Of a stretch of DNA of 64,000 nucleotides, positions 35,198 through 45,320 are shown one piece after another. Within the stretch, counting starts at the first letter, position 1. Each line of letters begins with the position of its first letter. The translations under genes were made by a program, and so were the position numbers. Location of the stretch: the NCBI GenBank assembly GCA_945883115.1, contig CAMCXA010000002.1:38232-102231 (forward strand), given 5' to 3'. The notes below the pieces were generated by a model. The model was not told where the DNA came from. It made no database searches and saw only the letters and a list, made by a program, of their open reading frames with translations. Source of the stretch: Alsobacter soli. GTDB lineage: Bacteria > Pseudomonadota > Alphaproteobacteria > Rhizobiales > Beijerinckiaceae.

Positions 35198-36682
35198 ATG
35201 GGTGTTAAGACGCGCTATAAAATGCTGATTAATGGCCAATGGGTTGATGCCGCCGACGGTCGTGTCTTTGATAGCGTCAATCCGGCAACCGGAGAGGCTT
35301 GGGCCGAGATCCCAGAGGCCACAGAAGCCGATGTCAACCGTGCGGTGGAAGCGGCGCATCGCGCCTTCATGACCGGTGAATGGGCGGCGGCACTCCCGAC
35401 AGCCCGCGGCAAATATCTTCGCAGGCTCGCCGATCTCCTTGCTGACAAATCCGAGCATCTTGGCCGGACAGAGACGATTGATACCGGCAAAATGCTGAAA
35501 GAAACACGCTGGCAGGCGAAATATATTGCCGAATTCTTCCATTATTATGCGGGCTGCGCCGACAAAATACAGGGTGCGACGTTGCCGATCGACAAGCCCG
35601 ATATGATAGCGATGACATTGCGCGAACCGCTCGGCGTGGTAGCGGCGGTTGTGCCATGGAATTCGCAATTGTTTTTAACCGCCGTGAAGCTTGGCCCGGC
35701 ATTGGCAGCCGGAAACACGGTTGTTTTGAAGGCATCGGAGCATGCCTCGGCACCGATGCTGGAATTCGGACGTCTGATCGAAGAGGCGGGTTTCCCGCCC
35801 GGCGTTGTCAATATCGTGACCGGCCATGGTGATCCATGCGGCCGGGTGCTGACGTCACATCCCTTGGTCCAGCGTGTCAGTTTTACAGGCGGGCCGGAAT
35901 CGGCACGTCATGTGATTCATAATTCAGCACATAATTTCGCACAGACCTCGCTGGAACTTGGCGGAAAATCTCCGTTCATTGTTTTCGAGGACGCCGATCT
36001 GGAAAGCGCGGTGAACGGATCAATTGCCGGTATTTTCGGGGCATCGGGACAAAGTTGTGTCGCGGGTTCGCGGCTTTATCTGCAGGACAGTATTGCGGAT
36101 GCGTTTCTGGAGACGATGGTTGGCAGGGCGAAGGCGATCCGCATCGGTGATCCGCTTGAAGAAGAAACGCAAATGGGACCACTCGCGACCCAAGGGCAGA
36201 TTGACCGGATTGAAAAGGAAGTTGCCTTTGCCATTCAGGAGGGGGGGCAGGTCTTGGCTGGTGGGCGGCGCCCTTCGGGACATAATCAGGGATTGTTTTA
36301 CGAGCCAACGATCATTGCGTGTCCGAGCCAGAAATTACGAATTGTCGATACAGAGCTTTTCGGGCCGGTATTAAGCGTTTTGCGTTTCAAGACGGAAGAG
36401 GAAGTGATTGGTCTTGCAAATGACACCAAATATGGACTAGCCGCCGGCATCTTCACGAAAAATTCCGCGCGGTCTTTGCGCGTTGCTAAAGCCGTTCGGG
36501 CCGGCATCGTTTGGATTAATACCTATCGTGCCGTTTCGCCGATTGCGGAGTTCGGTGGCTATAAGGATTCCGGCTATGGACGCGAGAGCGGCCTGCAAGC
36601 GATAACGGACTACACGCGACCGAAGACGGTCTGGATCAATACGTCCGACGCCCCGATGGCGAACCCGTTTGTCATGCGCTAA
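35198..36682 (+). CDS. NAD(P)-dependent aldehyde dehydrogenase
   Basis: The 494-residue enzyme has the ALDH catalytic Glu region LELGGKSPFIV and the nucleophilic Cys in GQSCVAGSR. It is close to betaine-aldehyde/4-aminobutyraldehyde and hydroxymuconic-semialdehyde type enzymes. ATG 35198 follows GGGAAGGA; the 51-codon upstream extension covers the operator and is not supported. It is divergent from the RidA operon and convergent with the acyl-CoA synthetase. Confidence 0.93.
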   Translation: MGVKTRYKMLINGQWVDAADGRVFDSVNPATGEAWAEIPEATEADVNRAVEAAHRAFMTGEWAAALPTARGKYLRRLADLLADKSEHLGRTETIDTGKMLKETRWQAKYIAEFFHYYAGCADKIQGATLPIDKPDMIAMTLREPLGVVAAVVPWNSQLFLTAVKLGPALAAGNTVVLKASEHASAPMLEFGRLIEEAGFPPGVVNIVTGHGDPCGRVLTSHPLVQRVSFTGGPESARHVIHNSAHNFAQTSLELGGKSPFIVFEDADLESAVNGSIAGIFGASGQSCVAGSRLYLQDSIADAFLETMVGRAKAIRIGDPLEEETQMGPLATQGQIDRIEKEVAFAIQEGGQVLAGGRRPSGHNQGLFYEPTIIACPSQKLRIVDTELFGPVLSVLRFKTEEEVIGLANDTKYGLAAGIFTKNSARSLRVAKAVRAGIVWINTYRAVSPIAEFGGYKDSGYGRESGLQAITDYTRPKTVWINTSDAPMANPFVMR

Positions 36683-36690
36683 GAAGCCGT

Positions 36691-38778
36691 TTAGTCGGCA
36701 ATCTGCATCAATACATCGACGGCAATAATGCCGTCGGCGAGAAGGAAGAGGGGGTTGATCTCGAGTTCTTCAATCTTCTTGCGCCCATCGAGTGCCAGAG
36801 CCGAAAGACGTTCGAGCCCGTCAAGTATCGCTTCGCGATCAGCACCAGATTTTCCGCGATAGCCGTCGATCAATTTCGAAATCTTCAGGCGCGCGAGTGC
36901 TTTCGAAATATCCTCGCGGCTCGCAGGCAAGAGGACCGTTGTCGCATCTTCGAGCAACTCGACGAGCATGCCACCTGTCGCGAGGGTCATGGCAAAGCCG
37001 AATTCCGGGTCACGCCGAATTCCGATCATCAGCTCGGCAACCGGTTTTGGTGCCATTTTTTCGAGCAGGAAGCGGTCTGTCAGCGCTTCCTTTTTGAAGA
37101 AGCCGACGTCACGCCGCATTTTTTCGACAGCTTCGGCAACCGCGTCTGCAGTCGCGAGTCCGAGGCTGACCGCGCCTGCCTCCGTTTTGTGGGGGAGGCC
37201 GGCGCTGACCATTTTGAGCGCCAGCGGGAAGCCGAGTTCGACCGCGGCAAGCGATGCGTTCGCTCCATCGACGATACACCGCGTGGGAGTTGGAATTCCG
37301 GCAGTGTCCAAAATTTCCTTGCCCGCGGCTTCATCGATCACATGCGAAGTTCTGATGCAGGGGGGATGAAGCGGGTGAGTGGTCTGGTTCAATATCTCCA
37401 CACGGCGGCGACTGTACCATGCGCCCGACGCAAAGGCGTTCAGGCATTCATGGATACCTTGCATGGGAGCGACGCCCTCTCCGACGAGAAACGCGCGCGT
37501 TTCGGCATCGAGATTTTCCGAAAGTGTACTGCAAACAGCCGCCGTTATCCCACGGGCTTTGGCAGCTTGGATGAAGCTTTTTGTGTCTGCCCTATAATAA
37601 ATTTTGCTCTCGTCAAGGCCTGATGCAGGATAGTCCTGCAGGATGATTGCAGCGTCGTGCGAGCCGTCGAAAAATGTTGAAAATACGGGCTGTGTTTTCT
37701 CCGGGATGCCCCAGATTGGCGTTGTATAATCAAGCGGGTTGGACACCGTCGCCGTCAACGGCAACAGAGAGCGCAAGGCTTCTCCGACGCGCTCGACCGG
37801 TGCCGGGAAATCCAACCCGACACGTTCGGCATGATCGGCGAGCATTGTCGCGCCGCCACCCGAGCAAGTCAGTGCAGCGATCCGGTTGCCTTTCGGCACT
37901 CCGGCAACGGAAAAGAGTTTAACCGTTTCAAGTAACTGTGCCGGACTGGCGACCTTGATGATTCCGAGGCGATCGAATAGTGCGTCGTAAAGCGCCTCGG
38001 TTCCTGCCAGAGAGCCGGTATGACTTACTGTGAGCGCAGAACCGAGCTGCGAAGTTCCGGTCTTGAGGGCGACAATCGGTTTGCCGAGTTTAAGTGCCTT
38101 TCGGGCGACAGATTCGAACTGCACGGCATCTTTGATCGCCTCGATATGCAAACCGAAGACGCGCACTTCATCGCGGTCGCAGAGAACATCAATGAAATCT
38201 TCAATGCGGATTGCCGACTGGTTGCCTGCCGATACCATATAGGCGAAAGGCACCGAGCGCTGGCTCATTGTGAAGTCGGATGACAGCATGCCGCTTTGTG
38301 TGATGATCGCCGCGCCATAGCCCGGGCATTCGCCACCATGTGCGAAGGGCCAGAGTGCAACTTTGTCGATGTAATTGATCAAACCGTAGCAATTAGGCCC
38401 AACAAGGGCGAGGTCGCCTGCGGCCTCAAGAAGACGAGCCTCCATATCGGCGCCGTCCGTCCCGGTTTCGCCGAAACCTGCCGTGTAGCAGACGACGCCA
38501 CCCGCGCCCATCGCCGCTAGTTTCTGCAGTGCTTCGATGGCGGGTTCACGCGGGATTGCCAGAAAGACGGCATCGGGTGCCTCTGGGAGATCATCAATTG
38601 ACGCGTAGCAGCGATGTCCACCGATCTCGGGCCGTTTTGGATTGACGGGCCAGAACGGGCCGGTAAATCCGATGCGTGCGCATTCGGTGGCGCAGACCTC
38701 CGCATCCCGTCCGCCGATGACAGCGACATGACGCGGCTTCAGGAGGCGGAGCAGATTGATGCGTTGCTGAGGGGTCAT
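36691..38778 (-). CDS. ADP-forming acetate-CoA ligase family protein (acyl-CoA synthetase)
   Basis: This 695-residue single chain fuses the CoA-binding and ligase domains of the ADP-forming acyl-CoA synthetases (HTGSLAG with the phospho-His region near residue 255) to a C-terminal ATP-grasp domain (LALKMVSAGLPHKTE). It activates an organic acid to its CoA ester, or makes ATP in reverse. It overlaps the upstream acyl-CoA dehydrogenase by 4 bp and ends 8 bp from the convergent ALDH. Confidence 0.9.
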   Translation of the reverse strand: MTPQQRINLLRLLKPRHVAVIGGRDAEVCATECARIGFTGPFWPVNPKRPEIGGHRCYASIDDLPEAPDAVFLAIPREPAIEALQKLAAMGAGGVVCYTAGFGETGTDGADMEARLLEAAGDLALVGPNCYGLINYIDKVALWPFAHGGECPGYGAAIITQSGMLSSDFTMSQRSVPFAYMVSAGNQSAIRIEDFIDVLCDRDEVRVFGLHIEAIKDAVQFESVARKALKLGKPIVALKTGTSQLGSALTVSHTGSLAGTEALYDALFDRLGIIKVASPAQLLETVKLFSVAGVPKGNRIAALTCSGGGATMLADHAERVGLDFPAPVERVGEALRSLLPLTATVSNPLDYTTPIWGIPEKTQPVFSTFFDGSHDAAIILQDYPASGLDESKIYYRADTKSFIQAAKARGITAAVCSTLSENLDAETRAFLVGEGVAPMQGIHECLNAFASGAWYSRRRVEILNQTTHPLHPPCIRTSHVIDEAAGKEILDTAGIPTPTRCIVDGANASLAAVELGFPLALKMVSAGLPHKTEAGAVSLGLATADAVAEAVEKMRRDVGFFKKEALTDRFLLEKMAPKPVAELMIGIRRDPEFGFAMTLATGGMLVELLEDATTVLLPASREDISKALARLKISKLIDGYRGKSGADREAILDGLERLSALALDGRKKIEELEINPLFLLADGIIAVDVLMQIAD

Positions 38779-39935
38779 GCGCCGAGCGGTCTCAAGATCG
38801 CGCGGGAAATGATGTGCCGCTGGATTTCCGATGTGCCATCCCAGATGCGTTCCAGTCGCGAGTCGCGCCAGAGTCGTTGAACGGGAACCTCTTCCATGAG
38901 GCCCATACCGCCGAAAATCTGGACCGTACTGTCAGCAACACGATGGAGCATTTCGGAGCAATAGAGCTTGACCATGGACGCATCGATGTCGGTCATTGTG
39001 CCTGAATTGGCGCGCCTCACTGCATCGTCGACCAGAAGATCAGCCGCGCGGAGTTCGACGGCCATATCGGCAAGTTTGAAGCCGGTGCCCTGGAATTTCC
39101 CGATCGCCTGCCCGAATTGTTTGCGGTTGGCCGCCCAATCGGCTGCCATTCCGAACATCCGCTCTGCCTTACCGCAGCAGGAAGCCCCTACCCACACACG
39201 GCCCATGCCCAGCCATTTGCCGGCAAGTTCAAGGCCTTCGCCTTCCTTGCCGAGGATTTGATCAGGACCAAGCCGAACGTCCGAGAAACTCAACGCATAC
39301 GTATTGTAGCCGCGATAACTTACGGAGCGATTGCCGATTTTGATGTCAAAGCCGGGTGTTCCGACATCGACGAGAAACGCTGTGACTCGACGGCGCTGGC
39401 CGCGAGGTGTCTCGTCCAATCCGGTGACGGCGAACACGATTGCAAAATCAGGCATTGTCGGTCCGGAGATGAAATGCTTCGAACCATTGAGGATCCAATC
39501 CCTGCCATCACGTTTTGCATTGCTTTTCATCGACATGATGTCAGAGCCGGCTTCAGGCTCGGTGAGCGCGAATAATTCGCGTTTCTCGCCAGTTACACAC
39601 GGGGTCAGATAGCGGGCGATCTGGTCGCCTTCACACCCAAGCAGAATTTCGGTCGGCCGAGCAACCCACGCGTGAAGAGCATGGCTGGTTTTACCAAATT
39701 CACGTTCGATGATTCTCATCGACTCATAGTCCAATCCACCACCGCCAATGGCTTCAGGAAGGTTGGCAGCGAACAAGCCCGCTTCTTTGCCGCGTGCCTC
39801 AATTTGGCGGCCAATGTCCTCCGGCACTTCGCCGAGACAATCAACAAGTTCCTCGTGCGGCATCAGTTCTTCTGCCACGAACCGTGTAACCATTGAACGC
39901 AGCATTTCATGTTCATGAGACGTCGAAGACGACAT
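38775..39935 (-). CDS. Acyl-CoA dehydrogenase (first copy)
   Basis: The 386-residue flavoprotein has the ACAD signatures LTEPEAGSD and the C-terminal GTSEIQR. The residue before GTSEIQR, usually the catalytic Glu (YEGTSEIQR), reads IWDGTSEIQR, so an Asp may replace it. ATG 39935 follows AAGGAG; an ORF extending into the permease gene is rejected. It sits between the Pot-type transporter and the ADP-forming ligase and probably oxidises the CoA ester made by the latter. Confidence 0.9.
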   Translation of the reverse strand: MSSSTSHEHEMLRSMVTRFVAEELMPHEELVDCLGEVPEDIGRQIEARGKEAGLFAANLPEAIGGGGLDYESMRIIEREFGKTSHALHAWVARPTEILLGCEGDQIARYLTPCVTGEKRELFALTEPEAGSDIMSMKSNAKRDGRDWILNGSKHFISGPTMPDFAIVFAVTGLDETPRGQRRRVTAFLVDVGTPGFDIKIGNRSVSYRGYNTYALSFSDVRLGPDQILGKEGEGLELAGKWLGMGRVWVGASCCGKAERMFGMAADWAANRKQFGQAIGKFQGTGFKLADMAVELRAADLLVDDAVRRANSGTMTDIDASMVKLYCSEMLHRVADSTVQIFGGMGLMEEVPVQRLWRDSRLERIWDGTSEIQRHIISRAILRPLGA

Positions 39936-39951
39936 GGATTTAACTCCTTGA

Positions 39952-40746
39952 TTATTGTGCTGTTGAGCGAGACGCCCGCTTGGCCAATAAATTATAGGCA
40001 AGCATGGCTGCCAAGGTGGTTGTGATCAGTATCACAGCGGCAGCTGCGACCGTCGGATCGGTATTTTCCCTCATTCCGTTCCACAGCCGCCGGGGGAGAG
40101 TGAATACGGAAAACTTTGAAATAAACAGTGCGACGACGATCTCGTCCCATGAAAGGATGAACGAAAACACCGCCCCCGCGAAAATGCCCGGTTGAATCGA
40201 GGGAATGATGACGCGGCGAATTGTCGTGAACATTGGGGCGCCCAAGCTGCGGGAGGCTTGTTCGAGCCGGAAATCAAAGTTTGCAAGCGACGCGGACACG
40301 GTGATCAGAACCATTGGAAGTGCAAGAATGCTGTGCGCGAGAATAAGCCCCGCGTAACTATCGATGAGACCAAGCGGGATCCAGAGGCGATAAAAGGCCA
40401 TTGCTGAAATGATCGAAGGAATGATGAGGGGCAAAAGGAGTATAGCTCGAACAATCTCTCCAAGCTGGCTTGATAGCCGCCAAAGGCCAACAGCGCACAA
40501 GCTTCCCGCTATCGTTGCCACAATTGACGAGCAAAAGGCGACAATGGCACTTTGAACGAAGCTCGATATCCATTCAGGGCTCGAAAACAGATTTTCAAAG
40601 TGTTTCCATGAAATCTCGCCATCCGGGAATGAAAGGTAATTCTGATTGGTAACCGAGACCGGAAACGCCACAAGCGAGGGCACAATCAGGAACAGAAGAA
40701 CGATCCAGGTAAGCGCCAACGGAAGATGAAAACGACGCTTTTTCAA
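39952..40746 (-). CDS. ABC transporter permease, PotC type
   Basis: A 264-residue inner-membrane protein with about six helices and the EAA-type loop near EQASRSLGAPMFTTIRRV. The likely start is TTG 40746, overlapping the stop of the partner permease (TTGA), and giving the N-terminus MKKRRFHLPLALTW. An ORF with 37 more residues is read from within the previous gene. It forms the channel with the PotB-type subunit. Confidence 0.85.
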   Translation of the reverse strand: MKKRRFHLPLALTWIVLLFLIVPSLVAFPVSVTNQNYLSFPDGEISWKHFENLFSSPEWISSFVQSAIVAFCSSIVATIAGSLCAVGLWRLSSQLGEIVRAILLLPLIIPSIISAMAFYRLWIPLGLIDSYAGLILAHSILALPMVLITVSASLANFDFRLEQASRSLGAPMFTTIRRVIIPSIQPGIFAGAVFSFILSWDEIVVALFISKFSVFTLPRRLWNGMRENTDPTVAAAAVILITTTLAAMLAYNLLAKRASRSTAQ

Positions 40747-41594
40747 CGAACATCTCCGCCGAAGATTGTGCCGAGTTTCATGAACCGGTTGAGGATGTAC
40801 ATCAGCAACAAAACGCTGATCAACATGATACTCGCCAGCATTGCCGCTGTGCCCCAACGGACTGTTACGAGCAATTGAACGGAAATGTATTCTGCGATCA
40901 TCAGCACTTTGCCGCCGCCAAGAATGGCTGGTGTAATATAGAAGCCAAGGCTCGAAATAAAGACGAGGAGCGAAGCTGCGATGACACCGGGCTTAGTCAG
41001 AGGTAAATAGACACGGACAAAGGTTTGCAGATTACTGGCGCCGAGACTGCGCGATGCACTCATGATACGCGGATCGATGCCGCGCATATTGGCGAGTAGT
41101 GGCAGGACCGCGTAAGGGATCATATAATCAACCATGCCGATGAGCACGCCGACTTCGTTCCGGACAAAGGCGATGGGATCGGAAATAACACCAACGGAAA
41201 TAAGTGTTTCGTTCACGAGCCCCGTGCGTCCGAGCAGCATGAGCCATGAAAAAGTCCGCACGAGAACGGAAATCCAGAATGAAATCATCAGAATGGACAA
41301 CATCCATCGACGCTGCCCTTCCAAGGCGTGCATCATTGTGTAGGCGACAAGGTAGCCAAGTGAAACCGCAAAAAATGTAGTGATCAGGCAGACCCGTATT
41401 GTCGTCCAGATCAGTCTGATCAGCGTGTCGCTCTCGACCAGTTTCTGGTAATTGCCGAGGCCGGGCTGTGGATCAGTCACGCTGAGGAATAATATATTGA
41501 TGATCGGAGCTATATATAAGAGCGCAACCGCTGCCGTTACAGGCAGGACGAGCATCCAATACGGATTGAAGCGTCTCAAAGCGGTCGATGTCAC
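40743..41594 (-). CDS. ABC transporter permease, PotB type
   Basis: This 283-residue permease of the spermidine/putrescine family has six predicted helices and the EAA loop SASRSLGASNLQTFVRVYLP. It lies in the order ATPase, binding protein, PotB, PotC on the minus strand, as in many transporters for polyamines, amino-acid-like or quaternary amine compounds. Confidence 0.88.
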   Translation of the reverse strand: MTSTALRRFNPYWMLVLPVTAAVALLYIAPIINILFLSVTDPQPGLGNYQKLVESDTLIRLIWTTIRVCLITTFFAVSLGYLVAYTMMHALEGQRRWMLSILMISFWISVLVRTFSWLMLLGRTGLVNETLISVGVISDPIAFVRNEVGVLIGMVDYMIPYAVLPLLANMRGIDPRIMSASRSLGASNLQTFVRVYLPLTKPGVIAASLLVFISSLGFYITPAILGGGKVLMIAEYISVQLLVTVRWGTAAMLASIMLISVLLLMYILNRFMKLGTIFGGDVR

Positions 41595-41669
41595 GATATT
41601 TTCCGGCTCGTATTTTCGAAGGAGGGAGCGCCGGGTCTTTTGGACCCGGCGCGAAGAGTAAAGAGATCG

Positions 41670-42779
41670 TCAGCCGATCGCGTCGAGGAAGGCATTGACG
41701 GCGTCGCCGCCCTTTTCTGCCCACCAGACGGGATCGTTGAAGATAACCTTGTCGATATTTTCTTTCGAGTTGACGGCATATGGCTGCAGCCCTGCCGGTA
41801 TTTTGGCAAATGCTTCCGGATTGGACGGCGTCATTCCCAGGCAGTCCAGAATTGTCAGCTGTGCATCGACCGTCATTGCTGTGTTGATGAATTTCATCAC
41901 GGCTTCGCGACCTGCGGGATTGCCTTTGGGTACGATATAGGCACCCGGCATGGCGATGGCCTCGTTCATGACCATTTTGTACCGGCCCTTGCTGTCTTCC
42001 TCGATCGACTTGCCACGGTTCTGCCAGACAATGCCCATTGCAACTTCGCCATTCACAATCATGTCGTGAGCTTCCGAACCGGAACCCCAATAGATGCTGT
42101 CGGACTTGATCGATTTGATTTTCTTGAGCGCGCGCGGAACGTCACATGGGTAGACGTCCTTTGGAGCCACGCCGTCAGCAAGGAGCGCGCCTTCAATCGA
42201 GCCATTTCCCCATTTATAGAGCGAACGCTTGCCAGGAAATTTCTTTGTGTCAAAGAAATCAGCCCAGTTCTTCGGTGGATTGGCGCCGAAGGCCTTGGTA
42301 TCATACATGAAAGCGTAACCGTAGAAAATCACGGACACGCCATACTCAAGTGCAAAGCCTTCCTTGATCCGCTTCTTGTCTACAATCGTGTAGTCAATCG
42401 GCTCAAGATGGCCAGATTTGCCAAGTGCAATCGCGTCGAAACCGTCGGCGTCGCAGACGTCAGCGGTAACTTTGCCGGAATCGACCATTTCTTTGATTTT
42501 GCCTTGCAACGGGCCTGATGTGTCGAATTTAAGCGGGATTTTGGTCTCGGCGGTGAAGGGTGTTCCGATTGCTTTAGCGTGGCAGGCTTCCGACTGGCCA
42601 CCCCAGTTCCACATCACGATTTCCTTGGCAGCTGCTTCCGCATTGCCCGTTGTCACGGCTAAGGTGGCTACGCCAGCAAGACCGCAAAACGTCAGAAACG
42701 TTCGGCGATCCATTTTTCCAGCCTGGAATGCAGTAGCGGCTTCTACCGCCATTTCTTGCATAAATCTCTTATCTTGCAT
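41670..42779 (-). CDS. ABC transporter substrate-binding protein, PotD-like, Tat-type signal
   Basis: The 369-residue protein has a long N-terminal region and a twin-arginine motif (DRRTFLTFCG) before a hydrophobic stretch ending in NAEA. The body is a PotD/PotF-type periplasmic binding protein. ATG 42779 lies 6 bp after GGGAGGA and is preferred to ATG 42785, which is too close. The ligand is a cationic or zwitterionic amine by family, but unproven. Confidence 0.88.
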   Translation of the reverse strand: MQDKRFMQEMAVEAATAFQAGKMDRRTFLTFCGLAGVATLAVTTGNAEAAAKEIVMWNWGGQSEACHAKAIGTPFTAETKIPLKFDTSGPLQGKIKEMVDSGKVTADVCDADGFDAIALGKSGHLEPIDYTIVDKKRIKEGFALEYGVSVIFYGYAFMYDTKAFGANPPKNWADFFDTKKFPGKRSLYKWGNGSIEGALLADGVAPKDVYPCDVPRALKKIKSIKSDSIYWGSGSEAHDMIVNGEVAMGIVWQNRGKSIEEDSKGRYKMVMNEAIAMPGAYIVPKGNPAGREAVMKFINTAMTVDAQLTILDCLGMTPSNPEAFAKIPAGLQPYAVNSKENIDKVIFNDPVWWAEKGGDAVNAFLDAIG

Positions 42780-42852
42780 CTTCATTCCTCCCTTTAAGGT
42801 GGACGAGGCACAATTACCCCGACCATTTTACGACCTGGACTTTCTCTGTGTC

Positions 42853-44034
42853 TCAGGTCTCCCCAACTGCGTCATCGTCTCTCACGATGACGGCAGCATC
42901 CTCATCCCAGCATAATGTGACCGACTGGCCAGGAGAATGACTTCCCTGAAACTGCCAGGCGGGAACACTTGCTGTGATCTCTCCGATGGATGGCGCAACG
43001 AGCTCGATCTCCAGCACATTCCCGAAGTAGGAAATACGCCGGATAACTGCGTTCGTGCTGTTATTAAATTTCTCCGACTTAGATGGGTCCAAAATCCTGA
43101 TCTTTTCAGGCCTGATGGCGAGGGTCGCCTTGTTGCCGATTGCCAATCCGGATTGCCGGATTTTCTGTCGGATCAAGAAGTCTCCTGTCCGAAATTGCAT
43201 ACCGGTTTTGTCGATATCCATGATTGTCGTGCGAACAAAATTGCTCTTGCCGAGAAAGTTTGCGGCAAAAACGGAAACCGGATTTTCATAGAGTGCGGTT
43301 GGACCATCAAGCTGTACAATCTGCCCCCTATCCATAATCGCGATACGGTCAGACATCGACAAAGCCTCATCCTGATCGTGCGTCACGTAAATGAAGGTGG
43401 TGCCGGTTCTCGAATGGAGATCCTTCAGTTCGTTCTGCACCTCGACACGCAATTTTCTGTCAAGCGCACCGAGCGGTTCATCGAGGAGCAGGATCCGGGG
43501 ACCAAATGCGAGAGAGCGAGCCAAAGCAACCCGCTGCTGTTGACCACCCGACAATTGTCTCGGATAGCGACTTCCCAGACCATGAAGCTGAACCAAGTCG
43601 AGCATCTCCTTGACCCGCTCGGAGATCATCGAGCGCGACTGGTGGCGCACTTCGAGCGGGTAAGCGATATTCTCTTCGACTGTCATATGCGGGAAGAGTG
43701 CATAACCCTGAAATACGATCCCGAAATTGCGTTTTTCCGGAGGGAGGTTCGAGATGTCTGATCCATCCAAAATAATCTGACCGGCTGTTGGATCAACAAA
43801 ACCGGCAATCATCATCAGCAAAGTCGTTTTGCCTGAACCTGACGGTCCCAAAAGCGTTAGAAATTCTCCGTTTCTTACCGTCAGATTGATACTGTCAACG
43901 GCGTTGAAGGAGCCAAATTTTTTTGTGAGCCCCTGCAGCACAAGATCGCCGTGCCGGACGTATTTTTTACCGGACGATTCCATCTTCAAGTATTGGGAGG
44001 GGCCTTGCCGCGTTCCCGTTTCTGATTCTTGCAT
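42853..44034 (-). CDS. ABC transporter ATP-binding protein, PotA type
   Basis: This 393-residue ATPase has Walker A GPSGSGKTT, signature LSGGQQQR, Walker B ILLLDEPLGALD and H-loop VTHDQDEA, then a C-terminal TOBE regulatory domain (about residues 300-393). ATG 44034 follows GGGAGCG. It is the first gene of the transporter operon (44034-36691) and is divergent from the GlxA-type regulator. Confidence 0.92.
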   Translation of the reverse strand: MQESETGTRQGPSQYLKMESSGKKYVRHGDLVLQGLTKKFGSFNAVDSINLTVRNGEFLTLLGPSGSGKTTLLMMIAGFVDPTAGQIILDGSDISNLPPEKRNFGIVFQGYALFPHMTVEENIAYPLEVRHQSRSMISERVKEMLDLVQLHGLGSRYPRQLSGGQQQRVALARSLAFGPRILLLDEPLGALDRKLRVEVQNELKDLHSRTGTTFIYVTHDQDEALSMSDRIAIMDRGQIVQLDGPTALYENPVSVFAANFLGKSNFVRTTIMDIDKTGMQFRTGDFLIRQKIRQSGLAIGNKATLAIRPEKIRILDPSKSEKFNNSTNAVIRRISYFGNVLEIELVAPSIGEITASVPAWQFQGSHSPGQSVTLCWDEDAAVIVRDDDAVGET

Positions 44035-44159
44035 CGTTCTACGCTCCCGACAGTGCGCGAGAGATTGCCGCAGATGATGATACACCAAAAATCATTCCGC
44101 CCTCATTTGCATTCTTGTGTAAAAAATAATTGTCGTTTTGGCAGGATCTATTAAGAGTA

Positions 44160-44218
44160 TTTCGTCAGAATTTTTGATTTTTCGTCGTTCGTGATCAGCG
44201 AAGGTCATAATGACGAAG
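44160..44218. promoter_or_regulatory. TTTCGTCA direct repeats in the divergent regulator/transporter promoter
   Basis: TTTCGTCA (44160-44167) and TTTCGTCG (44180-44187) are direct repeats 20 bp apart, and TGACGAAG (44211-44218) is an inverted third copy. Two-turn direct repeats suit an AraC-type regulator. The 44035-44240 region between the divergent genes contains no ORF. Confidence 0.6.
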
Positions 44219-44240
44219 AAGGGTAGAGAGAGGTACACGG

Positions 44241-45275
44241 ATGCCCGCGAACACCCATCACATTAGTTTCGTTCTTATCCCACGGTTCAATATGCTTGCA
44301 TTGATGACGCTCATCGAACCGATGCGGATTGCAAATTATTTAGCTCCGGAAAAGCTATATACTTGGGATTTTCGTTCAACCGAACCCGGTGACGTTTTGG
44401 CGAGTAACGGACTTCCTGTGTGCTGCGGAGCGCTTGACCCCAAGGATGCTCAAGCTCCCGATACGATTAGTCTCTGTGCGAGTTGGGGGGCCGAGACGTA
44501 TTCAAATCCCACTCTATTTACTTGGTTGAGGCGTCAAAAACGTCAGGGCAAGCAACTAATCGGGGTAGAGATGGCGACCTATGTACTCGCCAAAGCGGGG
44601 ATTCTCGACGGGTTGAAAGCGACAACGCACTGGTCGATGTTCGCGGGTCTCACGGAGACGTATCCTGCCGTCGTGGCATCCGAACAACTCTACACGACCG
44701 ATCATCATCTGATGACGTGTGCCGGCGGGACGTCCGGACTTGATATGATGCTTCATTTTGTGGGTCGTCAGCATGGTCAGCAATTGGCAACAGAAATTGC
44801 AAGCCAGTTGATGCACCATCCCCACCGGCCGCCGGAGGCGCTTCAGAAAATTACCGTTGGCTCTTTGAGTGACGGCATTCATCCGGATGTGCGCGCTGCG
44901 ATGCAACTCATCGAAGCAAGCATCGAGGAGCCGCTCTCTGTTCCACGAATTTGTCGCAAGATCGGTATTTCACAACGCAAATTGGAACGCCTGTTCGATC
45001 GTGATACAGGTTGCACGATTGTCCAGTTTTCAAAGCTGGTTCGGCTGCAATATGCGCGCGTTTTGCTCAGTACGACACCGATGACGATCCGGGATGTTTC
45101 AGTCGCGTGCGGGTTTAATTCAATGTCTTATTTTTCCTCGTGCTTTTTTGGGTCATTTGGCAAAAAGCCAAGTGAATATCGACAAAGTTGGCCAGAAAAC
45201 GAACCGTCACCATCATGGCCGGGAACGGTTTATTCCTTTATCCAGAACTCGAATTTGTTAAAGACAGCACGTTAG
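44241..45275 (+). CDS. GlxA family transcriptional regulator (DJ-1/PfpI + AraC HTH)
   Basis: This 344-residue protein has an N-terminal class-I glutamine amidotransferase-like domain (~residues 5-190) and a C-terminal AraC DNA-binding domain (~225-325, with ISQRKLERLFDRDTG and a second helix-turn-helix at MTIRDVSVACGFNS). Relatives such as CdhR and GbdR activate carnitine and glycine-betaine catabolism. It heads the plus-strand operon and faces the transporter operon. Its predicted sites are at 44160-44218. Confidence 0.92.
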   Translation: MPANTHHISFVLIPRFNMLALMTLIEPMRIANYLAPEKLYTWDFRSTEPGDVLASNGLPVCCGALDPKDAQAPDTISLCASWGAETYSNPTLFTWLRRQKRQGKQLIGVEMATYVLAKAGILDGLKATTHWSMFAGLTETYPAVVASEQLYTTDHHLMTCAGGTSGLDMMLHFVGRQHGQQLATEIASQLMHHPHRPPEALQKITVGSLSDGIHPDVRAAMQLIEASIEEPLSVPRICRKIGISQRKLERLFDRDTGCTIVQFSKLVRLQYARVLLSTTPMTIRDVSVACGFNSMSYFSSCFFGSFGKKPSEYRQSWPENEPSPSWPGTVYSFIQNSNLLKTAR

Positions 45276-45320
45276 TTCGGTTGGGAACAGGATCAAAAAT
45301 CAATTTTGGAGAAGAATGAG

